From NCBI GenBank assembly GCA_016928455.1, contig JAFGKP010000065.1, forward strand, positions 1-41,836: a DNA stretch of 41,836 bases, written 5' to 3'. The notes below the pieces were generated by a model. The model did no database searches, was not told the DNA's origin, and worked only from the letters and a program-made list of their open reading frames with translations. Positions 7,353-16,400 of this stretch are shown here, one piece after another. The position numbers were made by a program, and so were the translations under genes. Positions within the stretch are counted from its first letter, which is position 1. Every line of letters begins with the position of its first letter. The DNA is from Methanomicrobia archaeon. Lineage in GTDB: Archaea; Halobacteriota; Syntropharchaeia; Alkanophagales; Methanospirareceae.

Positions 7353-8243
7353 TCAGCGTTCTCGCGTCATCCGCAGATCCAGGACAACATGATATTTCCG
7401 CGGGCCGACCGAGCGGACAATCCGCTGCTCCTCTCTCTGCACGTGTATGCGGTCACCGAACGCAGCGGCGATGAGCTCTTCCGCGCGCGCAAAGGGTGCT
7501 GTCAACAAATCACGCTCGCCTCGACCCCTCGCCACGGCATAATAATGGATCATACCCGCTGTTCCGTCTCCAGCATCTCCTCCACGCCACAATCGTAACG
7601 CGCGTACCGCGGCGGGTAAGAACGCATGGGCGCTTTCTGGCAACGGCATGAGCACACGGTCTATCCGGCCCTGCAATTCCGCCGCCACGTCCCCGGCATC
7701 ACCCAGAACAGGGATCACGCGTCCTTCGACCCGGTTCAACGCAACGTTCTCCTGCAGGTATGAAAACGCATGCGGATTCACATCGACGGAATAGACCGTC
7801 GCGTCCAGTTGCAGTTTCGCGATCAGAATAGAGAAGCAACCGACCCCTGCGAACATGTTGAGTATCGTTTCACCCGGCGCGACTTTCTCTGCGATACGCA
7901 TCCGCTCGTACGAGAGCCGCGGCGATAAAAAGACCTGCTTGAGGTCCGCCTTATACCGGCAGCCGCGCTCACAGTACGTGGTCTCCAGACTTGGATCGCC
8001 CCAGATCACTGTAAGATCCCTTGTCCGATAGCGGTCATCAGTTTGGGCGTGGAGTGGCACGGCCGCGATGGTGCGAACCTTTGGATAGACTGTATGAAGT
8101 GCTTCCGCGATATGCATCTGCTCGGCTTGCGCGTCCTCCGGGATCCGAATAATAATGACCTCGCCAATGCGGTCGAACGAGGTGACCAGCTTATCAATCG
8201 TCCGCTCGTCGAGAATTTCCACTAACGCTTTCTTTAAGTTCAT
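7353..8243 (-). CDS. trm5: tRNA (guanine-37-N1)-methyltransferase Trm5
   Basis: The 296-aa protein has the archaeal Trm5 order: an N-terminal D2-like region, then ERGCRYKADLKQVFLSPRLS, then the class I SAM-binding motif ILNMFAGVGCFSI, the acidic VYSVDVNPHA strand end, and a catalytic-region MPLPESAHAFL (NPP-like in relatives). It makes m1G37 next to the anticodon, which prevents +1 frameshifting, and in many archaea it begins wyosine synthesis. The N-terminal D1 domain found in longer Trm5 is short or absent, so this could be the Trm5b type. An in-frame TTG at 8246 precedes the preferred ATG at 8243. It is divergently transcribed from the GvpD-like gene. Confidence 0.88.
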   Translation of the reverse strand: MNLKKALVEILDERTIDKLVTSFDRIGEVIIIRIPEDAQAEQMHIAEALHTVYPKVRTIAAVPLHAQTDDRYRTRDLTVIWGDPSLETTYCERGCRYKADLKQVFLSPRLSYERMRIAEKVAPGETILNMFAGVGCFSILIAKLQLDATVYSVDVNPHAFSYLQENVALNRVEGRVIPVLGDAGDVAAELQGRIDRVLMPLPESAHAFLPAAVRALRLWRGGDAGDGTAGMIHYYAVARGRGERDLLTAPFARAEELIAAAFGDRIHVQREEQRIVRSVGPRKYHVVLDLRMTRER

Positions 8244-8295
8244 CAACCGTGCGCCCGGCGCGTTGCGAGTGACTGATTGTACGATGCGCCGTTAA

Positions 8296-8306
8296 GTTAT
8301 ATATTA
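8296..8306. promoter_or_regulatory. TATA-like element between divergent genes
   Basis: GTTATATATTA is nearly symmetrical and lies between trm5 and the GvpD-like gene. For the plus strand it predicts a start near 8330 and a leader of about 20 nt; on the minus strand it could serve trm5 with a longer leader. Confidence 0.4.
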
Positions 8307-8351
8307 CAGGAAAGAGAATGGTAATGTTTATCTTATTATTACCGTCAAGAA

Positions 8352-9656
8352 ATGGCAGAAGAGTATTCCGGAATTCCACGCGATATACAGACGTTCTTCG
8401 AGGACGCGTATGGCAAGACGCTGCTGATCAAAGGTCCGCCGGGCACGGGCAAGACGGCCTTTGCGCTTACCCTGCTCAGTATGCTTAAGGGTAACGGTGC
8501 GTACCTCTCTACACGCGTCGATCCCGAGACCTTGTACATGCAGCATCCCTGGATCAGGGATAAAATCGCCGCGGAGAACATCATCGATGCGACCCAGTCG
8601 GAGCGTGAACGCGCGATAAAAACTACCGGGGTAACGATCAAGCCGCTCAGATATACCTCCGTCCCCGATTTCCTTAAGGCCGTCTATACGCGGACGGAAA
8701 AGATGGAGAGCCCGATCATTATCATTGACTCATGGGATGCGATCGCTTCCTATACGGGGTTCTATGAGTCACGGGAGCGTGAGAAATTGGAGCACAATCT
8801 CTGCGACTTCTCACGGAAGACGCGGACGAAGATCATTCTGCTTGTTGAGTATACCGGTCAGACCGCACTCGACTACCTTGTTGACGGTGTCGTGCTCGTT
8901 AAGAGCGCTATGAACCGCGAGCGCCGTCTGCGACGGATGGTGATGCAGAAGCTCCGGGGCTGCCAGATCACGAATCCCGTTCGTCTCTTTACGCTCGATC
9001 AGGGCATGTTCAAAGCGTTCACGGAGTTCAAAGAACATACTCAGGTGGACCTTGAGAATCTCGCAATCCCGAAACCGCTACCTGATCTCACTGAGCTGCG
9101 CATCTCAACCGGGATACCAATGCTTGATCAAATGCTCGGCGGTTATGGCAGTTTCAATCTCTTTGAAGGTGACTATGTGCCCTATGACCTCTTGGCGCGC
9201 GCAGTCTCCGTCAACGCGCTCAATCTCGGCCGGGACCTTGTGCTCACCTCACACAAGCAGTACGAATTCATCCCCAAGATCACGCCCTTCATCCAACCGG
9301 CCCATAAAGAGAAGATAAAGCTCGTCGAGGACATGCAGGATTTGCCGGTTAAGATCGAAAGCGAACGAGCCCTCGTTCTGCTTGATCTCGAGGGGGTCGC
9401 GGACGCCGATCTGGCGGTACGGGAGGTACTCACCCCAATAAAGGAGCGGCGGTGTGTGGTACTCTGCTACAGCAGTAAGGACGGCGGGCAAAAGAAAGAT
9501 CTGAATTCTATCACGGCCACTCATCTCAAAACCCAGTTCATTTCTGGCGTGCCCTGCCTCTACGGCGAGATGCCACGAACCGAATATTTTGGCCTTGAGC
9601 TTGCCCCCACCACGCAGAACAGCGTCTCTATTATCTCGCTCAAACCAATTGTATGA
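8352..9656 (+). CDS. GvpD/KaiC-like P-loop ATPase
   Basis: The 434-aa RecA-superfamily protein has a clear Walker A, LLIKGPPGTGKTAFA (near residue 25), and a Walker B, IIIIDSWDAI. A second, weaker KaiC-like half begins near residue 245 with STGIPMLDQMLGGYG but lacks a P-loop (FNLFEGDYVPYDLL in its place). The arrangement resembles archaeal GvpD and RAD55/KaiC-like ATPases, which act in regulation rather than in recombination. GvpD represses gas-vesicle genes in haloarchaea, but no gvp gene is here. The last codon overlaps the ATG of a prepilin peptidase by 4 nt (ATGA), so the two are translationally coupled. A role in controlling pili/archaella production is inferred from this coupling only. 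Confidence 0.75.
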   Translation: MAEEYSGIPRDIQTFFEDAYGKTLLIKGPPGTGKTAFALTLLSMLKGNGAYLSTRVDPETLYMQHPWIRDKIAAENIIDATQSERERAIKTTGVTIKPLRYTSVPDFLKAVYTRTEKMESPIIIIDSWDAIASYTGFYESREREKLEHNLCDFSRKTRTKIILLVEYTGQTALDYLVDGVVLVKSAMNRERRLRRMVMQKLRGCQITNPVRLFTLDQGMFKAFTEFKEHTQVDLENLAIPKPLPDLTELRISTGIPMLDQMLGGYGSFNLFEGDYVPYDLLARAVSVNALNLGRDLVLTSHKQYEFIPKITPFIQPAHKEKIKLVEDMQDLPVKIESERALVLLDLEGVADADLAVREVLTPIKERRCVVLCYSSKDGGQKKDLNSITATHLKTQFISGVPCLYGEMPRTEYFGLELAPTTQNSVSIISLKPIV

Positions 9657-10417
9657 CCCCAACAGAGCTCTTCAGTGTGGGCTTCTGCGCGGCTATCCTT
9701 CTCTACGCCTGCTACTCCGATCTCAAGACGAGAACGGTAAGCAATAAGCTCTGGCTGCTTCTGCTCGTGGTAGGTCTCCCGCTTGCTCTATACAACTGGT
9801 ATCTTAGCGGTCTTTCATTCCTCATCAGTCTCGGGTACTCCATCGTGTTCACCACGCTACTCGCCTATCTCTTCTTCCATCTGAATCTGTTTGGTGGTGC
9901 GGACGCAAAAGCTCTCATTGGTATCGCCCTGTTCATCCCTACAAATCCACTTTTCGATGCTCCGTTCCCTGATCCCTTTCCCTTTGCCATCACCACCCTG
10001 TTCAACGGCGCAATTATCTCACTGCTGGTCTTCCCCGTTATGTTTCTCTATAACGCGGTGAAGCTCCCGCCATCAGAGCTCAGGGCGCATCCTGGCCTGA
10101 CATTCGTCGGCTACAAGCGGAGAATCGATACACTCGCGAGTGCAAAGCGCACCTTCCAGCGGCTTCTCCACTCGTATGAGCTGACGGAAGAAACGAGCGG
10201 AGTAACAGTAAGGAGAGCACTCGCCCTTGCTGGACTCGAGATCGATGATGATGTGATAACTGAGCTCAAAACGTATCACGAGCAGGGTAAAATCGGGGAC
10301 GCCGTATGGGTCACTCCGGGATTGCCGTACATGCTCTTCATCACGACGGGGTTCTTCTTCGCACTCTTCGCAGGCAATCTGCCGTTCAGAATTATTATGG
10401 CGCTCCTCTCACTATAA
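9653..10417 (+). CDS. Archaeal preflagellin/prepilin peptidase (A24 aspartic protease)
   Basis: The 254-aa polytopic membrane protein has both catalytic aspartates of the type IV prepilin peptidase family. D23 lies in YSDLKTRTVSNKLW and D84 in the GxGD-type motif GGADAK (Ala instead of Gly at the second position, as in many archaeal members). About six membrane segments are visible. Between them lies a soluble insert, residues ~145-215, that is longer than in PibD/FlaK. The enzyme removes class III signal peptides from archaellins, pilins and sugar-binding pilin-like proteins at the cytoplasmic face. The ATG overlaps the stop of the GvpD-like ATPase (ATGA). No pilin gene is in the window. Confidence 0.85.
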   Translation: MTPTELFSVGFCAAILLYACYSDLKTRTVSNKLWLLLLVVGLPLALYNWYLSGLSFLISLGYSIVFTTLLAYLFFHLNLFGGADAKALIGIALFIPTNPLFDAPFPDPFPFAITTLFNGAIISLLVFPVMFLYNAVKLPPSELRAHPGLTFVGYKRRIDTLASAKRTFQRLLHSYELTEETSGVTVRRALALAGLEIDDDVITELKTYHEQGKIGDAVWVTPGLPYMLFITTGFFFALFAGNLPFRIIMALLSL

Positions 10418-10448
10418 CACTACGAACAAAGCGAGCACAGAATGGCTT

Positions 10449-11606
10449 TTACTTCTTCGGGAGCGAGAAGTAGACGGCCGAGGATACTTCATCACCGTTT
10501 TCTGTCCAGATCTTACCGCCTAATTTATCTAGAATCTTCTTGCAGAGGCTCAAGCGCAGATTTGTGCCTTCATAATCATACGGGAACAAGTGCTTGGGCG
10601 CGGTGAACATACCGCTCAAATCCTTTTCGTCCTTTACACTACTGCTGCCGTTACTGAGAACGGAGAAGAGATAATCCCCCGCAAGCTCCTGTGTTTCAAT
10701 GGTGACGCGCGGTCGCGCGGTGAGGCTGAGTTTCAACCCGTTTTCAATGAGATTGATGAACAGTTCCTTTATCCAGACGCGCTGCGTGGAGATCACTGGT
10801 AACGCCCCTGCCAGGATTTCACCGCCCCGCACCTCGATGAGCGCTCCGAGATCACCGACGATCTCCTCCAGAAGCTCGTTCAGGTCAACCGTCTCCAACT
10901 CATGGAATCGACGCCCCACGCGGGTTAACATGAGCAGGTCTTCCGTCAACGTGACCGTTCGCTCTGTCGCCTTCTGGATGCTGACCAAATATTCACGGCC
11001 GACCTCATCGAATCGCTCGGCATACGTGCCCAAAAGGAGCACGGAATCTCCCAACTCCTGTGTTACACGTTCGAGCTCGCGCATATAGATCTCCAATTCG
11101 TCCTCCAGGCGTTTCCGACGCGTCAAAATCTTCCATTCGCGTATCGCTCGTTCCGCGCGCCAGGGCAGCTCGCGTAACTCCTCCGGGTTCTTCACTACGT
11201 AATCCAGGGCGCCCGATTTGATCGCGTGCACCGCCAGTTGCTCCGAGCCCACGCCCGTGATAATGATGAGCGGGAAGCTAACTTCTTCAGGACTCATCGC
11301 GCCCCGTGTCAGATCCAGACCGGTGCCATCGGGCAGGAGATAATCCGCGATAACGAGTGCAGGAGAATCAGACCGCTTCTCCAGCCAGGCAAAAGCAGCA
11401 TCGAGATCCAGAACGTGCTGCACCTCCCAGAGCGAGCCTACATCCTCGAACGCCCTGCTAATGAGCTCAGCATGTGAATCGTCATCCTCAACCAGCAAGA
11501 TCGTCTTTCGCGTCACACGCTTTTCCGCGTCCTTCGCATCAGTCACGACACCGCGCTTCCCCGAATTCTTACCTCTCGGGTCTCCGATCAGATACGCCAC
11601 GTTCAT
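10449..11606 (-). CDS. Response-regulator receiver fused to a degenerate histidine kinase
   Basis: The 385-aa cytoplasmic protein starts with a full receiver domain (residues ~33-150): acidic pocket LLVEDDD, phospho-acceptor D88 in IADYLLPDG, the conserved T in IITG and K139 in VVKN. A kinase-like half follows. In the dimerisation helix the usual phospho-His position is Gln (VTQELGDSV, Q183). The N-box is good (ELFINLIENG), but the G1 loop is VLSNGSSSV without the DxGxG Asp, and the G2 loop YEGTNLRLSL is poor in Gly. It therefore looks like an active receiver coupled to a kinase that probably cannot autophosphorylate. No membrane segment or PAS domain is present. It is convergent with the prepilin peptidase and divergent from the FilR1-type regulator. 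Confidence 0.82.
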   Translation of the reverse strand: MNVAYLIGDPRGKNSGKRGVVTDAKDAEKRVTRKTILLVEDDDSHAELISRAFEDVGSLWEVQHVLDLDAAFAWLEKRSDSPALVIADYLLPDGTGLDLTRGAMSPEEVSFPLIIITGVGSEQLAVHAIKSGALDYVVKNPEELRELPWRAERAIREWKILTRRKRLEDELEIYMRELERVTQELGDSVLLLGTYAERFDEVGREYLVSIQKATERTVTLTEDLLMLTRVGRRFHELETVDLNELLEEIVGDLGALIEVRGGEILAGALPVISTQRVWIKELFINLIENGLKLSLTARPRVTIETQELAGDYLFSVLSNGSSSVKDEKDLSGMFTAPKHLFPYDYEGTNLRLSLCKKILDKLGGKIWTENGDEVSSAVYFSLPKK

Positions 11607-11794
11607 CGCGACTCGACACCGCTCCCTGATGAATAAATGGCAGGTTTACATAAATACCTTTCGCATCACGTATTCTGATAATAGCCCATAAGCGGTCTCT
11701 AATTATCCTATAGGGGCTGTAAACGGTTATTTCAGCGGATTCGCAAGGGTACTGTGCATACTTCGACACACGCGAAACAAAAAAAAACGAAAAA

Positions 11795-11803
11795 CTTTTA
11801 TAG
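11795..11803 (+). promoter_or_regulatory. TATA box for the HTH regulator
   Basis: CTTTTATAG follows an A-rich tract (11779-11794) typical of a BRE-adjacent region. It predicts transcription from about 11824 and a leader of about 20 nt before the ATG at 11844. Confidence 0.5.
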
Positions 11804-11843
11804 TGGTAGACCAAGGAAATGTAAACGATAGTTCCTCTTAATC

Positions 11844-12632
11844 ATGCACAATCTGCTACGTCTCGCGGCCTGTTCCAATCTGCGCAGAAATCTCCTGCAC
11901 TCTTTGCAGGCGGGAGGGAAACCGCTGAGTGAATTCCGTGACGAACTCGGGGTGAGCTCGACTACGGCGATCCATGCGTTGAGGGATCTTGAACGGGCTA
12001 ATCTTATCCGCCAGGATGAGGCGCGGAACTACGCATTAACGAAAATTGGCGAGATCGTCGCCCTGAAATTGGATGATTTTAGTGAGGCTGTTGAAGCGCT
12101 TCAGAAGCACGAGCGATTCTGGCTGGAGCATGACCTCAGCGATATCCCCGACCCCTTACTCGAGAAGATCGGTAATCTCCGCAATTCGATGCCGCTTTTG
12201 GGCTCTACCACCGACCTCTTCAAATTGCACGCTACCTTTATCCAGGTGCTCGAGACCGCAAATGAGGTGAAGGGGATCTATCCCATCTTCGACCTCGACT
12301 ATCTCGCCACTATTCGGGACCTCGTGAAGCGGGGAATCGAGGTCGATCTCATCGTCACAACTGAGGTTTTGGAGAGCATAGGGGGGGTGCTTGAGACGGA
12401 AGAACTCTTCCATGACTTACTCGAAGAGCCGAACCTCACGCTCTTCGCCACCGAACAGCCGTTGAAGCTCACGCTCACCCTCACGGATCGTGTCTTTTAT
12501 CTCGGCTTATTCGCCCCTGATGGCCTTTATGATTTCAATCGCGCATTGATCAGTGACGATGCCAGAGCGCTCGGGTGGGGACGGGCATTACATGAGCATT
12601 ATCGGCAACGCTCCAAGCTGGTGACGGAATAA
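11844..12632 (+). CDS. Winged-HTH regulator with FilR1-type middle domain
   Basis: The 262-aa protein opens with an ArsR-like winged helix-turn-helix (residues ~1-75: FRDELGVSSTTAIHALRDLE, then ANLIRQDEARNYALT). Residues ~125-260 match the FilR1 middle domain (formerly DUF1724), seen in methanogen and ANME regulators: IYPIFDLDYLATIRDLVKRGIEVDLIVT, then a beta-rich FLxxP-like ligand-sensing segment. FilR1 in Methanosaeta/Methanothrix controls filament formation and methanogenesis genes in response to acyl-homoserine-lactone-like signals; that specific role should not be transferred. A palindromic candidate operator lies 31 nt after its stop, in front of the next gene. Confidence 0.85.
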   Translation: MHNLLRLAACSNLRRNLLHSLQAGGKPLSEFRDELGVSSTTAIHALRDLERANLIRQDEARNYALTKIGEIVALKLDDFSEAVEALQKHERFWLEHDLSDIPDPLLEKIGNLRNSMPLLGSTTDLFKLHATFIQVLETANEVKGIYPIFDLDYLATIRDLVKRGIEVDLIVTTEVLESIGGVLETEELFHDLLEEPNLTLFATEQPLKLTLTLTDRVFYLGLFAPDGLYDFNRALISDDARALGWGRALHEHYRQRSKLVTE

Positions 12633-12663
12633 TGCCTGGTACTATGCTCGTTTGAGGATAATT

Positions 12664-12685
12664 GGCAATTTCTGGCAATATTGCC
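12664..12685. promoter_or_regulatory. Candidate operator: GGCAAT palindrome with a phased extra half-site
   Basis: GGCAATATTGCC (12674-12685) is a perfect 12-bp palindrome. An additional GGCAAT half-site lies at 12664-12669, exactly 10 bp upstream, i.e. one helical turn. The whole element sits about 10 bp before the TATA box of the membrane-protein gene, right after the FilR1-type regulator gene. This is the position for an activator or repressor site. Confidence 0.5.
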
Positions 12686-12694
12686 GGAACATAA

Positions 12695-12703
12695 CTTTTA
12701 AAG
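12695..12703 (+). promoter_or_regulatory. TATA box for the 212-aa membrane protein
   Basis: CTTTTAAAG predicts a start near 12725, giving a ~35-nt leader that contains the strong ribosome binding site. Confidence 0.5.
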
Positions 12704-12747
12704 CTCCTCTTCGGAAATATTCTATTCCCCATCCCTTATCCATATCC

Positions 12748-12753
12748 GGAGGT
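12748..12753 (+). promoter_or_regulatory. Strong Shine-Dalgarno site
   Basis: GGAGGT lies 7 nt before the ATG at 12761 and fixes that start. It is one of the few strong Shine-Dalgarno sites in a window where several other genes look leaderless. Confidence 0.8.
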
Positions 12754-12760
12754 AGCGATT

Positions 12761-13399
12761 ATGAGCCCCGCGGTAACATTCTGGAGCAATAGCTATGCCA
12801 GCCTAGCTTCTACGCTCTTCATTATTGCTTCATTTGCCACGATTGGGTTTGGAGTAAAGTATATCGACGATGCCTTTGATGAAGACCGATTTAATAAGGC
12901 GGTTGCAAAAGTCTTTGCACCTCTGTTAGTCTTCCTCTGGATTAGCGTCTCTTTACTCGATTCTATCTCCGCAACCATCTTATTCGCGATACTCATTGCC
13001 GTGCTGCTTTCAGGGAAGGTTGATAATCGCATCTTCAAGCTCAGTGCCCTTACGCTGATTACCGTGGTCGTGCTTACGCAATACGAGCACTTCTCGTGGG
13101 TGCCGCTGGCCGTTCTCACCATTATGGGCGTTGCAGATGAGCGGGGGAACGATTATGTCGATGCGCATGAAACCGGTGGAATTCGGGAGTTCTTCTTTGC
13201 GCATCGCTGCGGTATGAAGGTGAGCACGTTGGGTCTCTGCATCGCATCCTTCCTCCCCTGGCTGTATTTCGCGGCGTTCCTTGCCTTCGATTCCGCGTAC
13301 GAATTCGTCAAATTCCTCGATTATCTCCACGTCTCCGCGATTGGCTATAAAGTGTGGCGATTGCCGCTGGCCGTGATCCTCCTGGGCAAATTCAAGTGA
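12761..13399 (+). CDS. Uncharacterised multi-pass membrane protein with Asp-rich loops
   Basis: The 212-aa protein has about six hydrophobic helices and no signal peptide. Two acidic clusters stand out: YIDDAFDED near residue 35 and DERGNDYVDAHE near residue 125. Aspartate pairs in two cytoplasmic loops recall the Asp-rich motifs of UbiA prenyltransferases or CDP-alcohol phosphatidyltransferases, but neither signature is complete, so I do not assign an enzyme. The start is set by GGAGGT 7 nt upstream, and the promoter carries a palindromic operator-like site. It is convergent with the large KaiC-tailed membrane protein. Confidence 0.7.
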   Translation: MSPAVTFWSNSYASLASTLFIIASFATIGFGVKYIDDAFDEDRFNKAVAKVFAPLLVFLWISVSLLDSISATILFAILIAVLLSGKVDNRIFKLSALTLITVVVLTQYEHFSWVPLAVLTIMGVADERGNDYVDAHETGGIREFFFAHRCGMKVSTLGLCIASFLPWLYFAAFLAFDSAYEFVKFLDYLHVSAIGYKVWRLPLAVILLGKFK

Positions 13400-13467
13400 T
13401 TCTGAGCCGTCATATGTGGCGCGTGCATACCGTGACCGGACTTCTCAGGCATATTATGCCATCTCCA

Positions 13468-16400
13468 TTAGTCTAAATGAAGAACGCGTTTGCTCGGCGT
13501 CCCCTGGTATAACTTTTCTATGTGCACGACGGTCTCCTTCTCACCGCCCGATAACATGAGGATATTCTCAAAATTCTTTTCCACCTCGTCCCGTCCCACT
13601 TTCTTCAGTAAATGGGAATGCGGATCAAGAACAATTACCGTTGTGCAGTTCCACCGTTTCAAGCCTTCAAGTTGATTTTGGAGGAGCCCATACGTCTCCT
13701 TAGGTTGGTAATATCTCGCAAAGTCGTCATATACATCAATAATAACGATTCGTGGATGATTTCTTGATTGGCTCTTGATCACCTTCACAAGGCTCCGCTG
13801 AAATAAAATTTTATTGAGGGGCACCAGCATATGATCCTCATACTCGATCAATTCTGAGATGCCCTTCTCTTCATAGAGCGGCTCATAGAGATCGAGCATG
13901 GTGAGGTTATCCACGGATTCAAGCTCCATGAGGAGCTCGCCCTGTATCTGCCGGTACGGGCGTTTCGAAGTAGCATAGATGATACTCGTCCCCTCGAGGA
14001 GGTTCCGTTTCATGAGCGCTTGTATCAGCTTCTGTTTTGCTTTCGTCTCTTCGGCGATGAGCAGCGTGCTACTCCCTTTCACCAGACCTCCGGCCATGAC
14101 CAGGTTAAGTTCTTTGATCCCGGTGGAAATAATATCAAAGACCTCGCTGGCCGCGAATGGGGCGTGAGTATCGGTCCTTATTTCTTCTTTCACCAACCCC
14201 CGGAGGAGACAGCGCTTGAACGGGAATTCATCACCGAGAGCCTCAAGATATAATTTGAAGAGTTTCAAAAACTCATCGCGCGAGAACCGTGTTGCCTCCC
14301 TGGTCCGCATCTCCCCCTTTTCAAACTCAAAACAGTTAAAGAGCGCCTCCCGCCGCTTCAAACGATCAAAAATATTCTGCTGCTCGCTTAGCGAAATGAA
14401 CGTCCTTAACTGCGCGAGGAGATTGTTAATCGTTCGCTCATAAAGAATCGGATAATACAGCCTATCAAGCTCGACACGTAACTCTTCGGGAAGCATCAAA
14501 ATTTTTTCACCTAAAAGCCTCACCAGTTCACTTTTAATCTCTTCGAGCGATTTCCTTTTGATCATTACCTTCTCCATGTCAGGCATTTTATGAAGAGCGA
14601 GGAGAATTGCCACCGCGACGGTCACCTGGGTCATCTCATCCACTGATTCGAGATGGAATTCCCGATTCTGGGAATCAAACCTCATCCGTTGGAGTTCATC
14701 ACCAGGAACATATCTCGCTATCGCCTCCTCCCAGAGCTGCTCGAGATAGTCTGTCCTCAGGAAGTTGTGCGCATGGAAATTGAGAAGGTGGATGATATTC
14801 TCTTTTTTAATTTTTTGAGATCTCGATTCCCCTGTTAGAGTCATGGTCGAGAGGATCTCAATCAGCAGAACGGCAAAATAACCGACGAAGACTAGGTTGT
14901 GGTAGGGATAATGATGAAGATAATTGCTTAACGAGGAATAGAGCATGTAGACGACGAGAAAAACGACAAAGGCGAAGATGTATGAGAGTTCGCTCCATAT
15001 GTTTTTTCCCAGAATCTCCTCAAATCCCTTGTGCGTGACACTCAAGTATGCTCCGAAAGCGATCAAAAAGAAAGCAATGAAGAAGAGGATGAGCGGATAA
15101 GAGATAAACTCGATACGGCCGAAATACGTGGCTCGTCCATAAGTTAAGAAAAGAGTAAAGAAAATGAGGGAGAATATAGAGCAGAAGAAGATTAGATAAA
15201 GCAAAACGTCTAGACGTTTGAAGATCGGCACTATCGCTTGGTCTCTGAGGATTGTGCGCAAATCAAGAGCAAAGGCGAGGTAAAAGGCGAACGAAAAAAG
15301 GCCGAAGAGAAGAGCGTATATCAAAACCTTAGACTCACTCGTTGGAGCAGCCCACAAATTGAAAATTACACAGAAGACGTAAAGAGATACTATTAAATGG
15401 AGTGAGAGACCCAGTTTCAGATAGCTCCAATAGCGCAATTTTGTGCGAAATGAAATAGCCTCGAGATAGGTGAAAATTAAGAGTGTGGCCACAAAAACAG
15501 GAAGCAAAAAAACAAGTGCGATAACAAATGGAAGATCTTTATAAATGGTAAATGAATAGCTTTTGGCAGTGAGGTAGAATGACGCTGCTAAAAGGGCAAG
15601 TGTCATTGCCATCGTGACTTTGGGAAGATCAAAAGGCAACAGAACTTTCCACTTGGGCTGGAGGATAGCAGGGTATTCAATTGCAAAAGTGAGATAATAG
15701 CTTAACGCGAGCGTCACAGGAATGAAAAAAGAGAGTATAAGATAATAGCTTAACTGAAGGTTGAGTTTGGAGAATAAAAGTAATGAACCAATGAAGAGCG
15801 AAACCGCACCTGAGCTTGACCATAAAAAAGGTTTACTAACAAAACCGATCTCCGAATAACTCTTCGATAAAAAGATAAAATCATAAAAGAATGCGAAGCT
15901 AACAAAGCAGAACAGAATTATAAATAAATAGAGAATTGAACTATTTTCAAAAATTGGAAAGTCGAGCACATAAATAGCACCTTTAAAGAAAAACCATATA
16001 AGCGGAATAAAAAATATAAAGAAGATAATTGGTCTCACTTTTATTGCTTTTTCCTTTCTTTTCAGCAGCGGTTTTATAAGCTGATATTCCCCCACATTGA
16101 CCATAAACACAGCATAGGTATATAAGAAAGCCACAATAAATGCAATAGTCGTCCCCAAAACGCTGAAGTATTTGGCAAGTATTAAGTGCAATGTAACAGC
16201 ATCAACAATTGTACAAATATTGCCTACATATATGTTATTCCAGACCGAGGAGACTGATACCTTCTTAACATCCTGGATTAACAGCAGGGCAACGTAAAGC
16301 AAGAATATATTTAATATAAGTGATGAAAATATGCTAACTTTGGGGTCATTAAACGCTAAACCAGCTGTAGCCCCGGGCGTTAAAGCACTGATAATAACGA

